A DNA stretch of 38,508 nucleotides from Candidatus Pacearchaeota archaeon (lineage in GTDB: Archaea > Nanoarchaeota > Nanoarchaeia > Pacearchaeales > GW2011-AR1). The notes beneath the pieces are model-generated. The model worked only from the letters and a program-made list of their open reading frames with translations, searched no databases and was not told where the DNA came from. The translations under genes were made by a program, and so were the position numbers. The stretch's first letter is position 1. Each line of letters starts with the position of its first letter. Shown piece by piece: positions 13,937 to 22,551 of the stretch. The stretch covers positions 1 to 38,508 of the forward strand of contig NZER01000263.1 in NCBI GenBank assembly GCA_002690445.1. The letters are read 5' to 3'.

Positions 13937-16900
13937 TACCGCGCTCCTGCTGCCTCAAGAAGTGCCCGCACCTCGACCTTGTTGGGAGTCTTATAGCCCC
14001 AACGAATGAGTTGCTGGTTAACCACCGGATTGCGCTCTCGGATGAGCGCCTTGGCGTCCACGATGTCGTTCAGGGTCTCTGCGAATCGCTCGTTGCCGAG
14101 TCTCTCCCGAAAGACCGCCTGATCCTTATCCGTCATCTTCCGATAAATCTCGTAAGTCCCTGCGAAGCCTTCCTGACGCATGATACGCTCGGCAGTCTCA
14201 AAGTAGGGCTCAAGAAAGTCGCGCACCCGGCGTAGTTCCGCCACCAACGGATGGTCATTCTTTTGCAGGAACTCCTCGATGCGGGCGATCATCTCCGGAG
14301 TGAATTCCAGGGCCTCGATGTTGGCATCGCGTTGTTTGAAGTCGAAGTCACCCGTGTTGCGGTCCACGAGCGTAGGGTCGCCAGTCGCAACGAAGTAGTC
14401 GTCAAGAGCTTTATTGAACTCAGAGTCACCTGGTTCAAGCTCATCAAGTATCTGAACAGATTCAGGATCAGCCAGCCTACGCTCGTTCTTGCGGGTGCCA
14501 CGCTCTGTCTGGAGTTCCGAGAGGTCGAACCGAAAGTCCTCGCTCGGACCGGCCTTTGCGATTTCGGCTATCCTCCCATCAATGTCCCTGTTCACTTCAT
14601 CAAGCCCGTCAAGGAACTCTTGGACCTCGTTGCCTGCCGCCCGTCGTTCCTCCCTTCGCCTCTCCTTTGCTATCTGAATCTCGGACGAGGACTCGTCTAC
14701 TGAGGCAACTAGGTCAGCATCCTCTCGCCTCGACTCAGGGATGCCACGTTTTTCCATCTCCTCACGCCGTAGTTCCTTAATCAACTCGGTGGTGGTCTGC
14801 GGGCTGGTACGCGCCCCGGCAAGTGCCAGCGCAACCGTAGTAGCCTGCTCTCCGTCAAGAATGCCCTGAACGGCAAAAGGAAGAGACCGTTCTCCAATGT
14901 GGCGGAACGCGGACGGCACCGAGTCAATGTTATCGAATGGTAGTACATCCACCTCACCACCAGTAGCGGCTTCTACGCCAGTTCCTACCAAGGACACACC
15001 AACTGCACCACGGCTCATGTAAAGCCCGATCAGCGGGTTGTCAAACTGGTTGGCGCTCACGATGTTGCCCAACGACTCTCCCCCCGGAGCCAAGGTAGAG
15101 CCCAGATGCGCGGCGAATTGGGCGATAGCGCGAACCTGGCCCCCGACACCGATCCAATCTCCATTGATCTCGTGAGAGAGGAATCTCTTGCCGTTCAGGG
15201 GGTTCAGCCCCTCGCTGATCTGCTCCCAGTCCTTACCCAGGGCCGCGCCCGACAGCGTATACATGGCTGTTGCGCCAGCCGCCAACTTCCCAAGGGACTG
15301 CATGGACCGCTGCTGTTTCGCCGTGATTTCAACACCCGGTCGAGCTAGCGAAATAGAGCCCTGCACGGCGTCGTTGACCAACGCGACGGTCGAACGCAGT
15401 AGCCGAGGCGAGAAAGCCAACCAGATGCCTTCAACCTCTCGAACAGAGGGAGAAACCCCAAGCGCACGGCTGTTTAGACCTCCTGAGAGGTTGTTGATAT
15501 ACGACGCAAGCTCCGCTTTCGAGCCCGTCCACGCATCTTCCAATCCCTCCCAGACCAATGCCCGTGCGGAGCCGAGGCCGACATTGTACGAAGCCTGAAA
15601 GCGCCCGAAGGTCTGACGGCCAGCCTGCCGTGCGAAACGACGAGCCTCCTGCCCCTTCGGGAGGAGTTCTAGGAGTGCTCCGGCAGGTATCCCCTGCCCA
15701 CGTTGAAGGGCAGCAAAGAACTCAGGGTCACCTATGGCTACACCGTGACGTGCCATCTCCTGAAATGTGGAGAGGTGGTCGCGTATAAACTTCGCCTGCA
15801 CGGTGGGGTCAAAGAAGGCACGATAGTGCAACGTTGTCGCCCTTGCCCAGGCTACCGGGTTCTCCGCCAGGACGGGCAGGCCTTGGATGAAGGGCTCCGC
15901 AAAGTCTCCTACCGCCGAGAGGAACCGTATCTGGTTGACCAGGGTTCCTCCCCCACGAGCCGCGAAGTTCGCCGTTGCCTTCGTGCGCCCGAAAGCACCC
16001 AGCGCCTCAGTGAGTTGTTCCGCCTGTTCCCTCGGGAAGAACCGATTGCGCCAGGACGCAATGGGGATCGCGTCGTCGGTGAGGCCGAACAAGGTGCCGG
16101 GTGCGATCTCCGCCTTCCGAGCGGCCTCCATGGCCTTCACGTACTTGCCCTTGGTGAATGCGTAGTCGGCACGAGCAGCCTTGAACTCTGCGTTCGCCGC
16201 CTGGCGCTGGTCGGCCAACTCTTTCCGTAGCGTCTTCTCGGCGGCGGTGGACGGGCCAGTCTTGTTCGCTCGAGGAACGCGGAGACGACGAACCTCACGT
16301 TCGGCAACCAAACGCCTCCGAACTGCGGCTGACATCTGGTTCCGTAGACCCTCTGACACTAGGTCTCTGGCCGTGACCGATATAGGCTCCAGAGCATCAG
16401 CAAGTTGTTTCTCCGCGATCTCACGATAGGCGGCACGCAGATGGATATCGAGGGTGTCCCGTGGACTGGTCTTGTAGTTGATGCCACCGACAAAACGACC
16501 AACTGTCGCCTCTTCATAGACACGCTGGAGGTTCGGGTTGGAAGGCCGCACCAGTTCGATGCCGCGTATCCCCTCGACCTGCCTGGGCACGTACAGGGCA
16601 CCCCCCGCCAACTTCGGTCGTGGTTTCAGTCCCGCGTCGATGCGAAGTTTCTCCACCTCGTCCACCACACTCAGGAAGTCATCTATATAGGCCCGCTCTC
16701 TCTGGCCGAGTCCTGTCCCGCGCTTGCTGAACACGTCCTGCCAGAGCTTCCCAGTTCCCTTCACGAAGCCGTCATTGTCGATAGCAACGGGCAGCCTGCC
16801 CGAGAAAGATCGCGCGTGAGAGTCAAGTGCTGCCCCCAGAGTCGTTTCCACAAGCTCGCCAGTGGCAACCCTCTGTCTCTCAAAGGCAGTAATAGCGCGG

Positions 16901-18309
16901 CCAACCTCGGTATTCTTCAGCACCGAGGGGTTGATTAGCGACACAGGGCCGCGCAGAGAGCCTTGGAGAGTGGCGTTGTCGGTCGTCACGACCTCGGAGA
17001 TCACCTCGTTGAAGGGCCTGAGTGCAGCCACGAACTTGTTGCCCTGGCTCACGGGAGAAGCCAGCGAGTCCACAGAGCCCGAGACGATCGAGTTCAACTC
17101 TCGCGTGAACGCTGCGGTCTCTGCCCTCGCGGGCGCACCTGTCGTTGGTGCCGCAACATCTCCAAGCCGGGCAAGCGGCCCCCCACGGCCAGGTGGAAGA
17201 GCCGCTTGGCCTCCAAGTCGAACACGCAGAGAGTTCGTGACAGGGTTCTCTCCCACGATGTTTATTCTGCCAGCGTTCTTGGCAATAAAGTCCATCGACG
17301 CTTGGTTACGGGGCAGTTCAAGAATATCGTCAACGATGAACGGGAAGTCGCGCCCTCCACCTAGCGGTATCGCCTCGCCCCGGCGTACCGGAGCGCGAGT
17401 GACTATCTCAGGAGACGGCCCACCGGTTCTACGGAAGAGGTCTTTTTGAACCTCTCTGATCGGCGGCCTAAACCCACCCTCGGCTGCCGCCGCTTCCGCC
17501 ACAGGGGCAACGGCAGGCGGCCTTTCAAGGGCTGCGGGCAGGCGTCCGCCAACCGCCTCACGGAAGCCAATCTCACCAGCAAGTGGAGTTCGTGATATCT
17601 GAGGAGTATGGGGAGTGCGTAGAATCTCCGGCGTGGCCCTTGGGAAGCCTGTAATTCCTTGCTCACCCCTACCCAGAATTCTCCTGATCTGTTCAGGGAG
17701 CCTCCCCATCTGTTCAGGGAGCCTCCCCGCTGCGGCCCTCTCTGTTGCCGTCGCGCCTCTCGCCAAGGTGCTCCCCGCTCTTAATGTCGGAGCCACCACA
17801 CCCCCAAAGGCTGGGAACGCCGCCGCAGCCGTGAAGAACGGGTCTCTAGCTTCCTCTGGCGTTACCGCGCCCTCAGACGCACCGAAAGTCGGTATAGAGC
17901 CAGCGATCCGTCCGACCATAGGTAAAATGCCCGGCCTCACTGGCGGTGGCTCTACCTCTCCAAATGGCGCCTTGAGACCTCTCAGAAGAGTCCCCCCGAA
18001 CTCCTTGAAGGCTTCGGGGACTTGGCCGAGCAGCCCTGGAGTTTCCTCTTCCTCTGGGCCGAAAAGAGTAGCAAAGGCGCTGAACCGTGGGTCGGCAGGG
18101 CCAAGCTGGGTCTGCCCGATGACGTTGCCTTGCTCGTCAAGGGACAGTATCGTATTGCCCTGGCGGAAGGTGGGCGGCCTATCCTGGGCCGGTCGCTGCT
18201 GAGCCGGGAGTTGCACCGGTCTCTCGAACGACTCCAGTATCTCCTCACGGGAGAAACCCGCTTCGGGAGCAGTAGCGTCTCTGGGCCTCCTCTGGCCCGG
18301 TGGCGGCAT
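13936..18309 (-). CDS. Giant internal virion protein (1457 aa)
   Basis: The protein is one of two giant products between the portal and the head genes, where podovirus internal core or ejection proteins are encoded. The N-terminal 300 residues are Pro-rich and probably disordered. The middle is helical with basic stretches (about 650-720). Around 965-1085 lies an amphipathic and hydrophobic part (LLRSTVALVNDAVQGSISL, LAAGATAMYTLSGAALG, QVRAIAQFAAHLGSTLA). It resembles segments of large polyvalent phage proteins. The C-terminal 250 residues are charged helices. No peptidoglycan hydrolase motif is visible. It could enter the cell with DNA. A perfect 21-bp tandem duplication lies within it. Its ATG overlaps the preceding stop (TAATG). 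Confidence 0.6.
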   Translation of the reverse strand: MPPPGQRRPRDATAPEAGFSREEILESFERPVQLPAQQRPAQDRPPTFRQGNTILSLDEQGNVIGQTQLGPADPRFSAFATLFGPEEEETPGLLGQVPEAFKEFGGTLLRGLKAPFGEVEPPPVRPGILPMVGRIAGSIPTFGASEGAVTPEEARDPFFTAAAAFPAFGGVVAPTLRAGSTLARGATATERAAAGRLPEQMGRLPEQIRRILGRGEQGITGFPRATPEILRTPHTPQISRTPLAGEIGFREAVGGRLPAALERPPAVAPVAEAAAAEGGFRPPIREVQKDLFRRTGGPSPEIVTRAPVRRGEAIPLGGGRDFPFIVDDILELPRNQASMDFIAKNAGRINIVGENPVTNSLRVRLGGQAALPPGRGGPLARLGDVAAPTTGAPARAETAAFTRELNSIVSGSVDSLASPVSQGNKFVAALRPFNEVISEVVTTDNATLQGSLRGPVSLINPSVLKNTEVGRAITAFERQRVATGELVETTLGAALDSHARSFSGRLPVAIDNDGFVKGTGKLWQDVFSKRGTGLGQRERAYIDDFLSVVDEVEKLRIDAGLKPRPKLAGGALYVPRQVEGIRGIELVRPSNPNLQRVYEEATVGRFVGGINYKTSPRDTLDIHLRAAYREIAEKQLADALEPISVTARDLVSEGLRNQMSAAVRRRLVAEREVRRLRVPRANKTGPSTAAEKTLRKELADQRQAANAEFKAARADYAFTKGKYVKAMEAARKAEIAPGTLFGLTDDAIPIASWRNRFFPREQAEQLTEALGAFGRTKATANFAARGGGTLVNQIRFLSAVGDFAEPFIQGLPVLAENPVAWARATTLHYRAFFDPTVQAKFIRDHLSTFQEMARHGVAIGDPEFFAALQRGQGIPAGALLELLPKGQEARRFARQAGRQTFGRFQASYNVGLGSARALVWEGLEDAWTGSKAELASYINNLSGGLNSRALGVSPSVREVEGIWLAFSPRLLRSTVALVNDAVQGSISLARPGVEITAKQQRSMQSLGKLAAGATAMYTLSGAALGKDWEQISEGLNPLNGKRFLSHEINGDWIGVGGQVRAIAQFAAHLGSTLAPGGESLGNIVSANQFDNPLIGLYMSRGAVGVSLVGTGVEAATGGEVDVLPFDNIDSVPSAFRHIGERSLPFAVQGILDGEQATTVALALAGARTSPQTTTELIKELRREEMEKRGIPESRREDADLVASVDESSSEIQIAKERRREERRAAGNEVQEFLDGLDEVNRDIDGRIAEIAKAGPSEDFRFDLSELQTERGTRKNERRLADPESVQILDELEPGDSEFNKALDDYFVATGDPTLVDRNTGDFDFKQRDANIEALEFTPEMIARIEEFLQKNDHPLVAELRRVRDFLEPYFETAERIMRQEGFAGTYEIYRKMTDKDQAVFRERLGNERFAETLNDIVDAKALIRERNPVVNQQLIRWGYKTPNKVEVRALLEAAGAR
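17687..17728. repeat. Perfect 21-bp tandem duplication inside the 1457-aa gene
   Basis: Two identical 21-base units lie head to tail at 17687-17707 and 17708-17728. They are in frame and produce the doubled heptad GRLPEQM/GRLPEQI near residues 195-208. Identity at every base suggests a recent slippage or assembly event. Confidence 0.85.
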
Positions 18310-21300
18310 TAGACTCGCACCCTGGCCGAACGAGTGCGGCCACCGCTGCGGAGCGCACGTTGCTGTCGTTGCTCCGCCTCTCGCTCCGTGGTGGCCGCCA
18401 ACTGCTGACGCTCGGACAGCGCCGCAGGAGTCGCCTGGAACAGCGTCTCCAATCGATCAAAGCGCGGCTCGGCGAACTCCTGAAACGACTCAGGGCGGTC
18501 CTCTAGCCCCGCAAAGGTCTCCGCCAGCCGGGGCAGCTCACCGAAGAGGAACCGAGACCGGGCCACGCTTTCGCCGGCCTGACCGGCAAACAGATTGAAA
18601 GTGGCGGGGTCCAGTAGAACGTCACGTTCGACCCCAGCCTGCTCCTCAAGTAGGGCTCTCTCAGCCTCTCGCTCAATGCCCAACTGCGCCTGTTCCGCCT
18701 CTCTCTCCAGCCGCAACTCCTCCGTCAATCCCGCTGGCGACACCCGGAACGTCTCCGCCAGGGTCGGGAACTCCCGTTCCACGAAACTGGGGAAGCCTCC
18801 CTCAATGCCCTGTTGAACGAACTCGGTTGCCAGGCGTGGCAACTCACCACCCAGGAAGCGAAGCTGGGAGACATTCTCTCCGGCCTGCTCTCGAATGAGG
18901 TTCAGTACCTCAGGAGACAACGCGGCCTCCCGAATGAGGCCCTGTTCCTCAAAAAGACGTGTCTCTTCGGCTACACGCTCAAAGGCCACCCTCTCTCGTT
19001 CGGCCTCGTCCGCGAGGCGCTGTTCCTCCCGAAGTCCCGCCGGCGACAACTCGAACCTCTGTCGCGCCCCCGTGATGAAGTCCTGCGCCGACGGCATCGG
19101 GCCGCCCGCTATCTCCGCGCGAGCGATCTCCTCGGCGAATCCCGGCAGGTCTTTCGTGAACGCCGTGAGCGCGGCCACCGACTCGCCAGCCTCGGCCCGG
19201 AGGAACGATAACGTACTCGGATCAGAGAGTATCTGCTCCGTCTTGAATCGAACCTGGGCCTCCTCAGCGGCCTCGATCTCTCGTTGGCCCGCAGGAGTGG
19301 TGCCAAATAGGTCAAGGATACTTGGCACCTGCTCGGCCACAAACCCAGGGAAGGACGGCAGCGGTGGCGGCGCGTTGGCCGCCGTTGCTCTTGCAAGCGC
19401 GTCCTCGATGATCTGCGCGTTCCCCCTATCGTCACCAAATCCCGTCGCGCGCAGACGCCTGATCTCCTCCGGTGCCTGGGAGGAGAGAATAGTCTCCGTG
19501 GTCTTTGGCACTCCCGCGCCACGGAACATCTGGAAGGTGACAGGAAAGTCCTCTGGCTCCCGTGGCTGTGTCAGGCCCTCGAACTGCTGCTCAAGGCCCT
19601 CAAGCTGGTCAGCGAGGAAGTTGAAACGTGCCGACGACGTACCAGACACCGCGCCAAGCAACTGGAGTATGCCGGGATCGCCAATACGTTGCTCTATCTC
19701 GAAACGCCGGGCTATCTCGTCTCGTTCCGCCTGCTCCGCCCGGCCCGTAGGCGTGACCTCGAACTCGGCCCGTAGCGACGGCTCCTTGCTACGGAGGAAC
19801 TCAACAAAGCTGATTGGCGTCCGGTCAATCTGAGAGAGAACGAATGCGGCCTGTTCCTCTCGTGTGAATAACTGACCTTCAGCCGATAATTCCGCCGGGT
19901 CGCCCGCAGCGGCCCTCTCTCGGCGCTCAAACTCGGCACCAGCGAAGTCTTGGAACTGCTCACCTAACTCGGCAATTCGATCTGCGATGAAGTTCCAGAG
20001 GCCAGGGCTATCGGGTGCGATGTCGTTCAGGACATTCAGAATATCGACGTTTTGGACACCTACTTGGGGCACCGCTCGCTCGAACGCTTCCTGAATCGGC
20101 GTTGCGGCAAGAGAAGGAATCGCCTCCCCCGTCCTCTCCTCTGCTGCTGCCCCGATACCCGGCGGCAGAGGCAACTCTCGCGGGTCGAAGCGCCGTTCGA
20201 GGTCTTCGATAATGCCCTGGATGGTTCCGCCGCGCTCGATCTGCTCTCGGGTGGCAGCAAGCAACGGGTCTTCGGGAGCGGGCAACTGCCTTTCTATAAA
20301 GGAGGGGTCGGCAATCTCGCCAAAGATCGGCGGCCTTAACAGGCCCGGTGCCTCCGGGGCCGGGGGAACCTCGATGTCTCTAAAGTCCAACGCGGGGCCT
20401 ATCTGGGACGCCACGAACGAGGAGAGGTCGAGGGTGAACGGATCGCGCCGGGCGGCCCGCTTGACGAAGGGCTCCAGCGCCGGCGCCAGTTCCCTCTCGA
20501 TGACCTGCTGCACGTTGGGGTCATCGGAGAAGAGGCCAATCCGCTCCAGAATGTCTCCGATGTCGCCCTTCTCCGCGAAGTCGAGGTTGATCTTTTCGTT
20601 CTGGAACCCAGGCAATTCGCCAAGAATACGGCGTCCGAGGGCCTCGTCTATCCCCTCGTTCGCCAGGACGACGCGAGCGATGTCCGTCTGACGTTCGTCG
20701 GTGATGGAGTCTACTTTGAACCCAGCCAGGAACGCGAACTCCGAGAACGCCCTGTCGGCGTCCGATTCGGTCTTTGGCCGGGCCTTCTCAATTTCCTCCA
20801 GGCGCTTCTGCTCGTCCTCGCGGCGTTTTGTTCCCGCGATACGAGCGGTGATCTGATTCAAGCGGCTCTGGAACCCGCTCTCTTGAGGGACGCCGACGGG
20901 GGCAACGCTTGGATGGGCAAGAGGCTCAGGCGTCTGTAAAATACCGAGGGCTTCCTGAAACATCGCCTGCTGGGCTACCACAGGATCGCCTGTGTGCTCC
21001 AGCGCCGCCTGGCGCACATTTTCGAGTTGCTCTACAAGCTCCGCCTTCGTCTGTACGAACGCCTTCTTTTGATCCGAGTCGGTTATTAGTGACGGGTCGG
21101 CCTGAAGGCCCACTGACCTCATAAGGGCGTCCACAGCTTTCTTGGTAGAGGGGAAAGCCTTTCCTTCTGGAGCCCCAAAAGTAGACCCGAACCTGCCGGA
21201 CTGGTCTACTGGCGGCTCTCCAAGTCCCGGGAACCGCTCATTGAAGCCCTCGGCGCGCATGGTGGTGCCGAAGGCCTTTTCCAGGCTACCGGCCCTCACC

Positions 21301-22037
21301 CTTGCCTCCAACGCCAGCCGGTTCACATTGGCGGGGCTCAGGGAGGTAGTGACCAGCCGAAAAGCCTCAGACTGGACGGCGTCGGGTACATGAGAGCCGG
21401 GGGCCAGTATCGCGTCACGAACGCTACTGGTGATCCGCCCCTCCGTCTCAAGGGCGCGAGCGGCCTCTCGCAACTGATCTTCATACAGTCCGTGCTGCGG
21501 GAAGCGATCGAGAAGTCTCTCTTGCTCCGCCATAAACAACTTCGTGGCGGACGCCACCGCACCTGAGACACCGGGGATGTCGGGGAACGCTCGTGAGTCG
21601 CCAAGCGGGAAGTCGCCACGGTCTCCCGAGAGGAGGTTGTCGATCACATAGGCGTAAACATCGAAATCGGTCGGCACAGGCGTGCGTTGCCCGATCAGGC
21701 TAACGATCTGATCGGCAAGGTGGGAGGCGGAGTCGCGGTCCCAGACACGCTTGAACTCAGGCCGAGGTGCTAGAAGCTCTTCTTCTGGCCCTGCACCGCG
21801 TTCTGCCGCGAAAACGGCCTCTTCTTCGGCCTCTTCTTCGAGGGTAGTGGGCGCGGGGCCAAAGGTCACTCCCTTGATGTTTCTTTCGGCTGTGGCCTGG
21901 CCTGCCGCGTCCCGTGCGGCCCGGTTCCCAACAAGTTCGTTAAGGGCCTGCGCCAGGCGGGTGAGGGCAAGCCAGTCCTGCTCCTTGCCCTCGGCCTTCG
22001 CCTCCTCTCGCGTTTTGTCAGTCCACGGACCGCCCAT
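18309..22037 (-). CDS. Giant internal virion protein with five tandem modules (1242 aa)
   Basis: The protein is highly charged and mostly helical. Its C-terminal half contains about five divergent copies of a module of roughly 70-125 residues, starting near residues 663, 786, 939, 1040 and 1141. Each copy has DPxxLxLLxxxAGESV, then RFLxxELPRLAxxF, then SFxxFxxxxxxxLxxxFxxSPAGL and a charged helix. No enzymatic motif is seen. Position after portal and before the 1457-residue protein suggests an internal virion, core or ejection protein, possibly forming extended helical tubes. Family membership is not recognised. Confidence 0.6.
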   Translation of the reverse strand: MGGPWTDKTREEAKAEGKEQDWLALTRLAQALNELVGNRAARDAAGQATAERNIKGVTFGPAPTTLEEEAEEEAVFAAERGAGPEEELLAPRPEFKRVWDRDSASHLADQIVSLIGQRTPVPTDFDVYAYVIDNLLSGDRGDFPLGDSRAFPDIPGVSGAVASATKLFMAEQERLLDRFPQHGLYEDQLREAARALETEGRITSSVRDAILAPGSHVPDAVQSEAFRLVTTSLSPANVNRLALEARVRAGSLEKAFGTTMRAEGFNERFPGLGEPPVDQSGRFGSTFGAPEGKAFPSTKKAVDALMRSVGLQADPSLITDSDQKKAFVQTKAELVEQLENVRQAALEHTGDPVVAQQAMFQEALGILQTPEPLAHPSVAPVGVPQESGFQSRLNQITARIAGTKRREDEQKRLEEIEKARPKTESDADRAFSEFAFLAGFKVDSITDERQTDIARVVLANEGIDEALGRRILGELPGFQNEKINLDFAEKGDIGDILERIGLFSDDPNVQQVIERELAPALEPFVKRAARRDPFTLDLSSFVASQIGPALDFRDIEVPPAPEAPGLLRPPIFGEIADPSFIERQLPAPEDPLLAATREQIERGGTIQGIIEDLERRFDPRELPLPPGIGAAAEERTGEAIPSLAATPIQEAFERAVPQVGVQNVDILNVLNDIAPDSPGLWNFIADRIAELGEQFQDFAGAEFERRERAAAGDPAELSAEGQLFTREEQAAFVLSQIDRTPISFVEFLRSKEPSLRAEFEVTPTGRAEQAERDEIARRFEIEQRIGDPGILQLLGAVSGTSSARFNFLADQLEGLEQQFEGLTQPREPEDFPVTFQMFRGAGVPKTTETILSSQAPEEIRRLRATGFGDDRGNAQIIEDALARATAANAPPPLPSFPGFVAEQVPSILDLFGTTPAGQREIEAAEEAQVRFKTEQILSDPSTLSFLRAEAGESVAALTAFTKDLPGFAEEIARAEIAGGPMPSAQDFITGARQRFELSPAGLREEQRLADEAERERVAFERVAEETRLFEEQGLIREAALSPEVLNLIREQAGENVSQLRFLGGELPRLATEFVQQGIEGGFPSFVEREFPTLAETFRVSPAGLTEELRLEREAEQAQLGIEREAERALLEEQAGVERDVLLDPATFNLFAGQAGESVARSRFLFGELPRLAETFAGLEDRPESFQEFAEPRFDRLETLFQATPAALSERQQLAATTEREAEQRQQRALRSGGRTRSARVRV
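18405..20051 (-). repeat. Five divergent tandem modules (protein-level repeat)
   Basis: Repeats correspond to about residues 663-760, 786-912, 939-1004, 1040-1107 and 1141-1211 of the 1242-residue protein. Shared landmarks are the aspartate-proline start, AGES or similar, L(P)RLA, and SPAGL/TPAGQ/TPTGR/TPAAL ends. Copies four and five are most alike (GELPRLAxxF in both). Confidence 0.7.
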
Positions 22038-22241
22038 CTACTGACCCCCGTTCAGGTAATGCCGTGAGATATTGCTGTCACGATAGTGCTGGCTCACCCG
22101 GTCGTTCCGTTTTCGGCCCCTGCCGACCTCTTCCATGAACTGCTTGGGCTTCGGGCGGCGTTTTAGGCCACGTTTGGCGCCCAAACGAAACTCGTCCACG
22201 ACCTCGCGGACTGCCTGTGTGAACTCATTTTGTGCCGGCAT
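22038..22241 (-). CDS. Small basic protein
   Basis: The 67-residue product is strongly basic and helical at its start (MPAQNEFTQAVREVVDEFR), followed by an Arg/Lys-rich stretch (GAKRGLKRRPKPKQF). It may bind nucleic acid or act as a small virion component. It is closely packed between neighbouring genes with GGTAGG upstream. No family is recognised. Confidence 0.55.
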   Translation of the reverse strand: MPAQNEFTQAVREVVDEFRLGAKRGLKRRPKPKQFMEEVGRGRKRNDRVSQHYRDSNISRHYLNGGQ

Positions 22242-22248
22242 TGTTTAC

Positions 22249-22548
22249 CTACCGCTCTGGGGTTATCACCCCAACCTGATGTTTTGGGCAGTACAGCATA
22301 TTTTCGTGCATGAACCACCCCTCCGGCGCATAGACACCTTTCTGCTCAAAAAACGCCCTGCCTAGATAGGTATTGGGAACCATGAGGGCTCCCGATATGG
22401 CAATCACCTTGCTCGCATCGCACGCCTCACAGTGGAAGTAAACAAACCCCATAGCCCCACCATGATGGCCCTTGAACGCTATCTCCACTGCGGCTTGATA
22501 GCGCCGCACATCGTTATCCTTGTCAATTTTATCCAAATAGAAGCCCAT
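22249..22548 (-). CDS. Small zinc-binding protein next to portal
   Basis: The 99-residue protein has a CEAC site near residues 40-43 (HCEACDASK) and CPKH near residues 87-90, with His residues in between (HHGGAM, FMHENM). This is consistent with one zinc site. It lies three bases after the portal stop, with GAGG seven bases before the ATG. Function is unknown. Confidence 0.6.
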   Translation of the reverse strand: MGFYLDKIDKDNDVRRYQAAVEIAFKGHHGGAMGFVYFHCEACDASKVIAISGALMVPNTYLGRAFFEQKGVYAPEGWFMHENMLYCPKHQVGVITPER

Positions 22549-22551
22549 ACC

